Below are positions 7,005 through 13,616 of a stretch of DNA of 13,616 nt, in pieces. The stretch is taken from positions 1-13,616 of the forward strand of contig CAZISM010000138.1 of assembly GCA_964541895.1 (NCBI GenBank), in the 5' to 3' direction. How positions within the stretch are numbered: the first letter of the stretch is position 1; the number at the start of each line of letters is the position of its first letter. The position numbers were made by a program, and so were the translations under genes. The DNA comes from CAZISM01 sp964541895. Its GTDB lineage: Bacteria > Zhuqueibacterota > Zhuqueibacteria > Residuimicrobiales > Residuimicrobiaceae. The notes beneath the pieces were generated by a model that did no database searches, had not been told where the DNA came from, and worked only from the letters and a program-made list of their open reading frames with translations.

Positions 7005-8330
7005 AAATTACCTCTGCCACTGGCCGCGTTGTGGCAACATAACCCTCCTGGCCAAGCAAGTCCACCGTTTTCCCTTTTGCATCGATCGCAGTGACAGCGT
7101 CTGCCCAAAGAGGCTTCCGGACTCGCAAGATGGCTGCCGGCGTGCCATTCAAACGGAGTCGTTGGCGCAGCACTCCGTCAGCACGTGTCGCCGGCAAGAG
7201 TTCAGACACCACCATTCTGGACCCATCCGTGCGGGTGAAATCCAAAGCAAAATGACAGGTGAGCACGCCATCATTCAAGTCAGCCAGATGTGCCGGCAAA
7301 CTCAAAAATCCAAGCTGCCCATGAAACGAGCAGCACCAGGTTGACTCCTCGATGCGGCTCGCAAAGCCAATGATGCCCGCTTCATCGCAGCGAATAATAC
7401 GATGCCCGAAACCGCCGGCCATGGCCTGGTTCTGTAAAAAATGGTTGTGCAGCGTGCGTTCGGCCATGGCAAAGTATTTGGCTTTTCCTGTCAGCCGTGC
7501 CAGCTCCAGATTGAGGCGCTGCCAGTCAGCAATGGCACAACCTTCGTCCCTTTCATATTTGACATGGCACTTTTCCAGGATGCCGCCAGCGGGATTGATA
7601 TAGCCTCCTTCCACCAGCTCACTCCAACGCCGCGCTACCCGCTCGAGGTACTGCGACTCCCCGGTAGTTTCGTAGAGCAGCAACAGCGACACCTGGTTGC
7701 TGAGCATGCCATGGGCGTGATCGATAGGCAACCGATTAAAGGCTTGATAAAAGTCTGCCATGGTAAAGGCAGACTCCAGATATTTCCGCTCATCAGTCAT
7801 CAGGAATAGTTTGACCAGACCCTCCATGGCCGGGAAATAGCAGATCACATACCATGCCGCATAACTATCGCCACCGTTGTATTCAGCCATGCGAGCAGGA
7901 TTCGTAAATCGGGGGACGAGACCTACGTAAAAGTCGCCCAGTTTTTAGCAGCCGAAAAGAGCGCTGCATTTTTGAAAGCACGATTAGCCTCCACCAAACC
8001 GCACAGCATGCGAGAGTTACCCCACAACCCCGGCATCATGGTGCCACCGTCTGGTCCTTTAAAATCTAAGGGTTGCTGCCAGTTGATCGTGCCTGCGGCG
8101 GCAAAGTAGCCGCCTGGACGCTGGTATTTCGGCACCTCTGCCAGCAGTTCCTTGAATTCAGGATGTAGGTCGCAAGATCCGTGTGCGTTCTGCGCCATAA
8201 TCTCGATGAAACGTCCCGAGATGTCACCTGAATAGTTTTTGAATGACCGGCATTGAATATGGCCCCACGTCTTGTCGAACCTGGAAACATACTCGCCAGT
8301 CAGATCGGCGCGCAGCCAGGCCTTGCTCAT
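6823..8330 (-). pseudogene. GH127-like (DUF1680) glycoside hydrolase, frameshifted and N-terminally truncated
   Basis: The body lies in two frames. The first part starts at ATG 8330 and runs to a stop at 7923-7925 (with FKNYSGDISGRFIE, GYFAAAGTINWQQP and MLCGLVEANRAF). The second part continues from GDFYVGLVPRFTNPARMAEY at 7938 to 6823. Two bases (7939-7940) where a codon is expected show a one-base loss. Residues matching the GH127 zinc-cysteine site are present in the second part: Glu-Gly-Cys at 7537-7545 (ERDEGC), ERTLHN, and Cys-Cys at 7330-7335 (STWCCSFHG). In the beta-L-arabinofuranosidase HypBA1 the corresponding Glu and three Cys bind zinc and one Cys is the nucleophile. An in-frame TGA sits six codons before ATG 8330, and no signal peptide or early domain is present. 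The last 20 residues are Ala/Pro/Arg-rich. Another frame (LPDPHGQPLP, DDQEWERT) reads more like protein, so a further shift near 6895 is possible. Family is fairly sure; substrate is not. Confidence 0.7.
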
Positions 8331-8792
8331 GGCATCTCTGACTCACCTTAACATATGAATCATAGAATAATGCAAACATTCTATTGCCTGCTTTCAACAA
8401 GTTTGTACGGTCATCACGATGGATATACAAAGGCTGATTTGGTCTGACCCCGATGCATTCGGTGCGCCAATGCGAGTGACGGACCTGGCTCTGTTGAACT
8501 AAACAATTGCGCGAGGTGGTGTTGAGGAAATAATCGCGGCCAGGCTTTTGGGCCGATCGACACATCCATAAAATGGCCTGGTCATTTGATGAACTTGAAG
8601 GAGTTAAGGTTGCCTTTTGGATTGATCTTTATTAAATTACTCCATATAGAAAGCGATTATTCCAGCCTGGTGCGCCCTCTTGTCCGAAAAGGCGTTGTAG
8701 CTTGACAAAGACCGGTTTCGTTTGATCACGGGTGCAATATCCGTGTTTAAGGGAGATGTATAGGTAAATTTCTAGCTTATTGGGGAAAAACG
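8331..8792. other. Intergenic region, no recognisable gene
   Basis: These 462 bases lie between the broken GH127-like 5' end and the ferredoxin gene. Short open frames exist on the minus strand but are Arg/Ser/Gln-rich and match nothing. A 7-bp inverted repeat, ATAGAAT (8362-8368) and ATTCTAT (8378-8384), lies near the truncated end. TTGACA at 8702-8707 is a perfect -35 box but has no acceptable -10 at 16-18 bases. The promoter of the ferredoxin operon is probably within 8690-8785 but I could not fix it. Confidence 0.5.
8362..8384. repeat. Short A/T-rich inverted repeat
   Basis: ATAGAAT and ATTCTAT are perfect 7-bp inverted arms around a 9-base spacer, 32 bases outside the first ATG of the broken GH127-like gene. 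It could be an operator half-site pair or a coincidence in an A/T-rich stretch. Confidence 0.25.
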
Positions 8793-8978
8793 ATGAACAA
8801 GATCGACTGTAATGTCCATCTCTGCGATTTTTGCGGCGCATGTGTTGCCGTGTGTCCGCAAGATGCCATTGATCTGGCAGAGGCAAGCTGGACCCTGATG
8901 GATCATCGCTGCACCCTGTGCACGAAATGCATCGATATCTGCCCGGTTCAAGCTCTGGCGGCCGCAAATGAAATCTAG
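8793..8978 (+). CDS. Two-cluster [4Fe-4S] ferredoxin, partner of the prenyl reductase
   Basis: The 61-residue protein has two complete CxxCxxCxxxCP motifs: Cys11, 14, 17 and 21, then Cys40, 43, 46 and 50. It should therefore carry two [4Fe-4S] clusters, as in bacterial 2[4Fe-4S] ferredoxins; Cys6 is extra. There is no signal or membrane segment, so it is cytoplasmic. GGGGA (8782-8786) lies 6 bases before ATG 8793. Its last 11 bases overlap the start of the flavoprotein gene (ATGAAATCTAG), so the two are almost certainly co-translated. In Methanosarcina acetivorans a small ferredoxin encoded next to geranylgeranyl reductase is known to supply its electrons, and the same arrangement here points to that role. 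The ferredoxin call is certain; the partner role is a strong inference. Confidence 0.9.
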   Translation: MNKIDCNVHLCDFCGACVAVCPQDAIDLAEASWTLMDHRCTLCTKCIDICPVQALAAANEI

Positions 8979-10143
8979 ATACGACATTGTGGTTGTGGGC
9001 GCCGGGCCTGCGGGCAGTACGGCGGCACGTTATGCAGCGCTTGAAGGTGTTTCCGTGCTGCTGCTGGAAAAAGACCGCGACATTGGCATTCCGGTGCGCT
9101 GTGCGGAAGGTGTAGGCGAAACTTCGTTGCGCATGCTGGTCGATGACATAAAGCCGCAATGGATTTGTCAGAGAGTAGCCGGCGCTTCCCTTATTGCGCC
9201 ATCAGGCAAAGCAGTAACTTTTTACAGCTCTGAAGCAGGCTATGTGCTTAATCGTAAAGTGTTCGATTATGATCTTGCGCAAATGGCAGTGATGGCGGGC
9301 GCTGATCTGGCTACTAAAGCGTATGTGTACGATTTGCAGCGAGTCGGCGGCCGCCTTACCGGGGTAAAGGTCAGGCACTGGGGGAAAGATGTTTTCGTCA
9401 AAGCCGATCTCGCCATCGGCGCTGACGGCGTTGAATCGCGCGTTGGCCGATGGGCCGGTCTGAACACGCACACCGCCCTACATGATTTGCATCCCTGCGT
9501 TCAGGTAACGGCGGGGCCTCTGACCATCCCTATGGACATATGCAGATTTTATTTAAGCCAAAAAAGAATACCCGGCGGATATGCCTGGGTATTTCCCAAA
9601 GGTGATGGCATGGCGAACATTGGCTTAGGCATAGCCGGCCATTACTCCGCAGAATGCTCGGCCCGTGAGCGGCTTTGGCATTTTTTGCAGGAATTTTACC
9701 CCGGGATAGCGATCATCTCCTGTGTGGCCGGGGGCGTACCCTGTACGCCGACGCTGCAGAATATTATAGGCGACCAGATCATGCTGGTCGGCGATGCTGC
9801 GCATCAAGCCAATCCTTTGAGCGGCGGTGGCATCATAAATGCCATGATCGCAGGGAAAATCGCCGGTCAGGTAGCCGGGCGTGCGATCAAGGAAAAAAAT
9901 CTTGGCAGGAAGCGGCTGCAGGAATACGCGGACCTCTGGGACGAGGCCGAAGGCGCTAAATTGCGTAAATTTTACAGGTTGAAAAAATTCGTGTTCAATC
10001 TGACCGATGACGATTTGGACAAACTGACTGATGCGGTTTTGAAAATTCCGGATAAAGAACGGACCATCCTGCAAACACTCAAGGTCGCATTGATGGCCAA
10101 ACCTTCGCTCATACTGGACGCGATTCGTGCTTTCGATCTTTAG
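8968..10143 (+). CDS. Geranylgeranyl reductase family FAD-dependent oxidoreductase
   Basis: This 391-residue protein has the length and motifs of the geranylgeranyl/digeranylgeranylglycerophospholipid reductase family. GAGPAG (11-16) is the FAD Rossmann motif, with LLLEKD (31-36) ending its second strand. RCAEGV (44-49) carries the family's conserved cysteine (Cys45). GADGVES (151-157), YAWVFPKGDGMANIGLG (205-221) and LVGDAAHQANPLSGGG (273-288) are the remaining FAD and substrate-pocket motifs. Such enzymes saturate prenyl double bonds in lipids, quinones, chlorophyll or archaeal ethers using reduced ferredoxin or NADPH. The ferredoxin gene overlaps its start, favouring ferredoxin. In bacteria the substrate may be a menaquinone tail, a carotenoid precursor or a prenyl phosphate. 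The converging carotenoid genes make an isoprenoid of that kind plausible, but the exact substrate is not shown. The ATG at 8968 directly precedes the Rossmann strand, so this start is well placed. Confidence 0.88.
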   Translation: MKSRYDIVVVGAGPAGSTAARYAALEGVSVLLLEKDRDIGIPVRCAEGVGETSLRMLVDDIKPQWICQRVAGASLIAPSGKAVTFYSSEAGYVLNRKVFDYDLAQMAVMAGADLATKAYVYDLQRVGGRLTGVKVRHWGKDVFVKADLAIGADGVESRVGRWAGLNTHTALHDLHPCVQVTAGPLTIPMDICRFYLSQKRIPGGYAWVFPKGDGMANIGLGIAGHYSAECSARERLWHFLQEFYPGIAIISCVAGGVPCTPTLQNIIGDQIMLVGDAAHQANPLSGGGIINAMIAGKIAGQVAGRAIKEKNLGRKRLQEYADLWDEAEGAKLRKFYRLKKFVFNLTDDDLDKLTDAVLKIPDKERTILQTLKVALMAKPSLILDAIRAFDL

Positions 10144-10290
10144 GGTTATCGCGTAGAGACCGTTTGAACTACGAATAGCCGGGGAGCGTTGCTATGCAGG
10201 CAGAATCAACGTGTGCTGTGGAGATCCGCGCACAATCCGTCGCTGGTTGATCGACGATGGACACCCTATCGCAAAATTCAGAGGCCCGGA

Positions 10291-11079
10291 TCAAAAACAG
10301 AAGGAATACACATCAACCGCGGTCAGCACCACAATGGTAGACCAACCTAACCTGGCAGGCCACTTTAGTTTTCGTTCCACGGCCACTCGAGTAGATGCAG
10401 CGAAAAATATTACATAACCGAACGCTGGTAACAGAATCAGATAGTGAGATTGGGGAATGTGCGGTGTGGCTTGCTTCCAGATGAGGCCTGTTGCCATGGC
10501 TATAAATCCGCTGGTCAAGAACCAGCCGATGAAATTAGAAAGCGGTATGCCGGAATACCCCCCTTTTTTTCGCCATGTCCATAGTCCCTCATCCGCGGCA
10601 ATGGGATCAGCCACCATATCGAACAGGGTAACCAAAAAGGGCATCAGCAACAAAGCAGGCACAGGGAGATCTGTTGTGGCCTGCACAAGGAACGACGCGA
10701 TGATATAGGATTGCCAAAACGCAAGATAGGCGACGACGCACCACAAGAGCGAAATGGCAATGGGGATGCCAATTATTTTTGGACCTACCCGATCCGAGTA
10801 GCTATAGCTTCCAAACAACCAGCCAAATTTTATGCCCACATACTCAGCCGCTGATCCAGCAACCAGGCTGAAGAAAAACATCCATAACGTGTTCCATGGA
10901 CCGATGACGGCCACACCATGGACGATCATCAAAGCGAGTGCAAGAACGATCTGTGCACCGCGGATAAAATTTGCGAGTGCCGGACGACTAGGCAGACACG
11001 CACGATACATGAAGAAGGAAAGCGTCAATAGCCCGAACCCGGCCAACAAAAGATGCTGCACTGATTGAGCTATGATCAT
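10291..11079 (-). CDS. Carotenoid biosynthesis membrane protein (CruF/PF04240 type)
   Basis: The start is ATG 11079, which overlaps the stop of the methyltransferase gene as ATGA; the open frame further upstream only reads through that gene. The 262-residue product has about seven hydrophobic helices and the family's conserved patches: EYVGIKFGWLFGSYSYSDRVG (79-99, near the third and fourth helices), FDMVADPIAADEGLWTW (153-169) and GGYSGIPLSNFIGWF (173-187). PF04240 includes CruF, the 1',2'-hydratase of myxol and 2'-dihydroxy-type carotenoid synthesis, and haloarchaeal bisanhydrobacterioruberin hydratase. The likely reaction is addition of water to a terminal double bond of an acyclic carotenoid end in the cytoplasmic membrane. 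No phytoene synthase, desaturase or cyclase gene lies in this window, so the carotenoid pathway must be encoded elsewhere. The gene symbol is left empty because hydratase activity is not proven for this branch. Confidence 0.78.
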   Translation of the reverse strand: MIIAQSVQHLLLAGFGLLTLSFFMYRACLPSRPALANFIRGAQIVLALALMIVHGVAVIGPWNTLWMFFFSLVAGSAAEYVGIKFGWLFGSYSYSDRVGPKIIGIPIAISLLWCVVAYLAFWQSYIIASFLVQATTDLPVPALLLMPFLVTLFDMVADPIAADEGLWTWRKKGGYSGIPLSNFIGWFLTSGFIAMATGLIWKQATPHIPQSHYLILLPAFGYVIFFAASTRVAVERKLKWPARLGWSTIVVLTAVDVYSFCF

Positions 11080-11948
11080 GTCTCTATCTGTCCAGGGATT
11101 GGGATTCGGCTCAGGCAGAAAATCTCGTATTTGAAATGGGTAAATGGACTCACCAAAGGCGCAAACAGTAAGGCAAGTCCGATTTTTGCCAGCGTTGTTT
11201 TCGGATAATGATGAACGAGTTGTTTGAAATGCGACATGAATGAACGGGTCCACAGTGGAAAGGTGCGGCGAACTTTTTCCGTAATGTCTACCCGCCTTAT
11301 TACCTGAAGACCTGCTTTGTCAAACGCCCGCTGATACTCTTCCGCACTGAAAAAATGCTCCGTGGCCAGCGCTTTAGCCATCCTGCGTGTCAGCCAGGAG
11401 CCTTTACCACTTGCCAGTAGAATGTCGGCAAGGATCAGCTGGCCATCAGGAGTCAGCACTCTGCGCCCTTCCCTTAAAAACGCCTCTTTATCCGCATAGT
11501 GAAATGCGCTTTCTATGCTGTAGACGCGATCGAAACTGCCGGCTTTAAACGGCAGGCACATGGCATTGGCATAATGGATCAAGGCCCGGTTTTTTCCAAT
11601 ATCACCTGGCGCGGCATTGGCGGATTGAACTTGAAAAGCGCCGGCATCAATGCCAATCACCTGACAGCCGATCTCTTTGGCGATATAGCCGGCAGGCCCA
11701 CCGGCACCGCAACCCACATCCAGCAGGCGCATTCCCGGCCTGAATGCTCCCAGTTCAACAACCAGCCGTACCAGCTGAATTTGCGCTGTGCGGATGTCGA
11801 TTCGTTGTTGTCCCTCGTTGCAGATGCCAAGATTCAAAAAGCGGGAGCCGCCCGACAATTCGGTGAAAAGGCTGCTCAGTTCCTGATAATAAGTGTTAAT
11901 GTTGGAAAGACTGTTTTTCATGGGATCCAGATGATTTGTTTTTAGCAT
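11076..11948 (-). CDS. SAM-dependent class I methyltransferase, coupled to the carotenoid gene
   Basis: The 290-residue protein has motif I (RLLDVGCGAGGPAGYIA, 74-90), an acidic loop residue at the end of strand 2 (GIDAGA, Asp101), LPFKAGSFDRVYSIESAFHY (132-151) and a post-motif VLTPDGQLILADI (164-176). This places it with small-molecule methyltransferases of the tocopherol/rebeccamycin/sterol-like group (Methyltransf_11/25). A hydrophobic stretch near 255-268 may aid membrane contact. No strong ribosome site precedes ATG 11948; ATG 11921 (residue 10) is an alternative start. Its TGA overlaps the ATG of the carotenoid gene, so the two are translationally coupled. The tempting reading is methylation of the product of the hydratase-like partner, as CrtF methylates tertiary hydroxyls in purple bacteria. 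This protein is not of the CrtF family, so that is inference. A quinone or tocopherol-like ring is another possible substrate. Confidence 0.75.
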   Translation of the reverse strand: MLKTNHLDPMKNSLSNINTYYQELSSLFTELSGGSRFLNLGICNEGQQRIDIRTAQIQLVRLVVELGAFRPGMRLLDVGCGAGGPAGYIAKEIGCQVIGIDAGAFQVQSANAAPGDIGKNRALIHYANAMCLPFKAGSFDRVYSIESAFHYADKEAFLREGRRVLTPDGQLILADILLASGKGSWLTRRMAKALATEHFFSAEEYQRAFDKAGLQVIRRVDITEKVRRTFPLWTRSFMSHFKQLVHHYPKTTLAKIGLALLFAPLVSPFTHFKYEIFCLSRIPIPGQIET

Positions 11949-11993
11949 TGCCGTCTAGTATGTTTGTGACTAATTGATGTAATAAAGAAGTTT

Positions 11994-12590
11994 TCAGTGT
12001 TCCAGATTAAGCGGCCTGATCAAAGTGCTGTATAGCTCTGCCGTCGCAAATTCGGCTTTTATGTTATCGTCCGTGGGCAAAACGGAATAGTAGGCTGGTG
12101 ATGCCGTTTCTTGGTCATGTGAAAAGGCCGATCTGTAATACAGCAAAAAGTTTTTAGCAAACGGTCCGGCTTGTCCGTCGCGGCTGATAAAACCGTTAGG
12201 GTCCAGTTTATTTTCAGCAATGATTTGAGCAGTGGTCGAATCGTTTTGAACGAAATACTTTTCCTGAATGGCTTTGATAGTGGGCATTATTGAAATGTCG
12301 CAGAAATCGGCTACCCCGGTTCCGCTCAAATGGGTGTGTGAAAACCCCGCTATAAAGTGATCATAGTATCTATAACCCCCGCTGTATTGCAAGTTTTGTC
12401 CGCCATTATCGGGGCTGAGCTGAATCATGCCGAACGGGTATGCTGCGCCGGGAAATGTGTTACCGAATCCTTTGTCGAGTTCACCACCTGTGCCGATAAA
12501 CGGATTCACATAATCGACCGGCTGTTTTTCGATTTTTGCAGGCTGACAAAAGGCGGCGAGCAGCAATAAGGTGATGGCTGAATATCTCAT
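11994..12590 (-). pseudogene. GH92 alpha-mannosidase, N-terminal remnant
   Basis: The start ATG 12590 is followed by a signal sequence (MRYSAITLLLLAAFCQ; the Cys is not in a canonical lipobox). GH92 hallmarks follow: VDYVNPFIGTGG (25-36), FPGAAYPFGMIQLSPDNGG (46-64), GFSHTHLSGTGVADF (82-96) and FSHDQETASPAYYSV (156-170). These belong to the N-terminal beta-sandwich of exo-acting, calcium-dependent alpha-mannosidases, normally about 700-770 residues; here the stop falls at residue 198. Near the end the coding frame seems to jump. After FAT the +1 frame reads RAIQHFDQAA, then the original frame returns with LNLEH, a pattern expected in the family. Small indels plus a large 3' deletion therefore removed the catalytic barrel. 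The methyltransferase gene starts 45 bases downstream. The family call is solid and the product must be inactive. Confidence 0.85.
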
Positions 12591-13616
12591 TTATTTTTTG
12601 TTTATGAGTTGTATGAAAATTTCTGAGCCAAGCCTATTAATTCAATTCATCTCATCATTCCAGCAGTCTATTGGTGAAGGAGATGACATATCGCAGCGAA
12701 CGCTGTGCTAATAACGATTCGTCTGTGTCTGTGGGAAAATTCAACAAGATTGTGCAATTTGCATAAAACCAGCGGCCCTCAGCGCCAACCACTGGCTGGG
12801 CGACTTTTATCGCTGTATTATGAAGAGGAATCATTTCGTCTAAAGCATAGTATTACAATTCCTTAAATATAGCTTTTTGTGAATTCGAGATCAAGAAATT
12901 TGTAAACCTTGAATAGCCTAACCTCTTGATCTCTTTGTATCGCGTTTTCCAGGAATGCTTTGACGATTTATCACACTTGAGGATGAGAAGATGATCTTTC
13001 TGGCCGGTGAAAGCAGATGGGTGAAATTTCCATAGCCTCGGGTTGACCGTCTCGGGGAAGGCATGGTGCGCAATTTTTAGGTATTTGATGAGCAGGAATT
13101 TCTGGTGGAGAAGACGCAACATACGCTGGATAAAAGCAAGACCTGAACTTGCCAAAGGGCGGCTGCGTCACAACAGCCGACAGCGGTTTGTAGAGTTGCA
13201 GAACCAGAGCTGAATTACGATTATTGATATATTGAGCGCGTCCGCTTATAAACAGTCCTTTCTTAATTTGGGCACAAGATGATATATCAGAGACATCGTT
13301 GAATCGCATGTTTTTAGTGTTATGGCTTGATTTTCAGACTCTGATTGGCTAATTTGCCGGTAGAGATACGGCAACGAATTGGCCTTGCATGTTCCTGTGT
13401 TCAGAAAAGGTATTGCAGACGGAGCAAAAGTTTTCTTCGAGTGCCATATATCAGGGCAGCCGAAAAATCTTGGATTCCTGTCAGTGCATTAACGATTGCG
13501 GTCATTCTCAAGAGAAGCATAGCAACGAGTTTCCTAAATTGTTTTAAAAAATTAGTACGTCGAATTATGCGTTCAAAGGCCTTTTTTAATATTCTTTGCA
13601 GGTATATTATTTTTTA
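12591..13616. other. About 1 kb without a convincing gene
   Basis: No frame on either strand has a known protein pattern over its length. Two overlapping minus-strand frames (12853-13155, 100 residues from a TTG; 12971-13309, 112 residues) have neither a ribosome site nor motifs I recognise; one could be a decayed or unknown small gene. A possible transposase scrap on + lies at 12742-12843. The last 100 bases are A/T-rich. A hairpin, TTGCCG (13354-13359) with CGGCAA (13369-13374), has no T-run. The region looks like decayed sequence continuous with the GH92 remnant. Confidence 0.45.
12742..12843 (+). pseudogene. Possible transposase C-terminal scrap (IS110-like)
   Basis: One frame reads AALSANHWLGDFYRCIMKR before a TAA at 12841-12843. 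The pattern (alanine-rich helix, N-x-x-L-x-x-FY-x-R-x-x-x-R) resembles the C-terminal part of IS110/IS116-type transposases. Only about 30 residues are visible, with no start, no upstream domain and no terminal repeats found. The match is from memory of the family and is weak. Confidence 0.2.

Noticed and set aside
6780..8340. Phase-variable DNA invertible switch
   Set aside because: No long inverted repeats were seen at the two suspected joints and no recombinase gene is nearby. The short shared string GCAGCCAG at both ends is in direct, not inverted, orientation.
8224..8565. Minus frame of 113 residues overlapping the GH127-like 5' end
   Set aside because: Its part below 8330 is out of frame with the recognised protein, and the rest matches nothing. 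It is not an upstream continuation of the enzyme.
8702..8750. TTGACA promoter for the ferredoxin operon
   Set aside because: The -35 is perfect but no -10-like hexamer lies 16-18 bases downstream, so I did not list it as a promoter.
10184..10290. Possible helix-turn-helix fragment (DPRTIRRWLIDDGHPI) on +
   Set aside because: It resembles an HTH_17-type recognition helix but is only about 35 residues, has no convincing start, and then runs antisense through the carotenoid gene. Too little to call.
11080..11253. Longer start for the carotenoid protein
   Set aside because: The extra 58 residues are just the methyltransferase gene read in another frame. The ATGA overlap at 11076-11079 gives a natural start.
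12853..13309. Two overlapping minus-strand ORFs as genes
   Set aside because: No ribosome site, a TTG start for one, no recognised motif, and they overlap each other over most of their length.

Overview
This window looks like a chromosomal segment from a bacterium of the FCB-type lineages (Calditrichota, KSB1, Ignavibacteria, Latescibacteria and relatives). The main reason is a secreted 836-residue protein ending in a YPNPFN-type C-terminal domain typical of the type IX secretion system (T9SS). The fragments of polysaccharide-biosynthesis genes and secreted glycosidases fit a carbohydrate-focused heterotroph. The phylum is inferred and cannot be settled from this window. I see no rRNA, tRNA, CRISPR array or intact mobile element.

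Layout. (1) 1-743: the tail of a Gfo/Idh/MocA oxidoreductase, then a short chimeric reading frame that joins an MraY-like GT4 phosphotransferase N-terminus to a DUF354-like fragment. Both look like remains of a surface-polysaccharide cluster. (2) 1056-3566: a large secreted protein made of a duplicated BACON plus Ig-like unit and a T9SS sorting domain. (3) 3567-3956: a convergent intergenic region with a repeat-like, inverted-repeat-bearing element. (4) 3957-6281 (-): a secreted six-hairpin glycosidase-like protein. (5) 6660-8330: a broken locus in which a Tat signal-peptide start on + faces a frameshifted, N-terminally truncated GH127-like enzyme on -. This is what an inversion inside one gene would leave. 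(6) 8793-10143: a two-cluster ferredoxin overlapping a geranylgeranyl-reductase-family flavoprotein. (7) 10291-11948 (-): a SAM methyltransferase overlapping, by ATGA, a carotenoid biosynthesis membrane protein (CruF/PF04240 type). (8) 11994-12590 (-): the first quarter of a GH92 alpha-mannosidase, truncated and frame-disrupted. (9) 12591-13616: about 1 kb with no convincing gene.

Two themes emerge. One is carbohydrate degradation, with GH127-like and GH92 genes in decay and one six-hairpin protein intact. The other is isoprenoid/carotenoid modification: ferredoxin plus prenyl reductase on one strand, converging on a methyltransferase plus carotenoid hydratase-like pair on the other. The isoprenoid block is intact, shows two translational overlaps, and is the most interesting functional unit. 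Its joint function is inferred from adjacency only.
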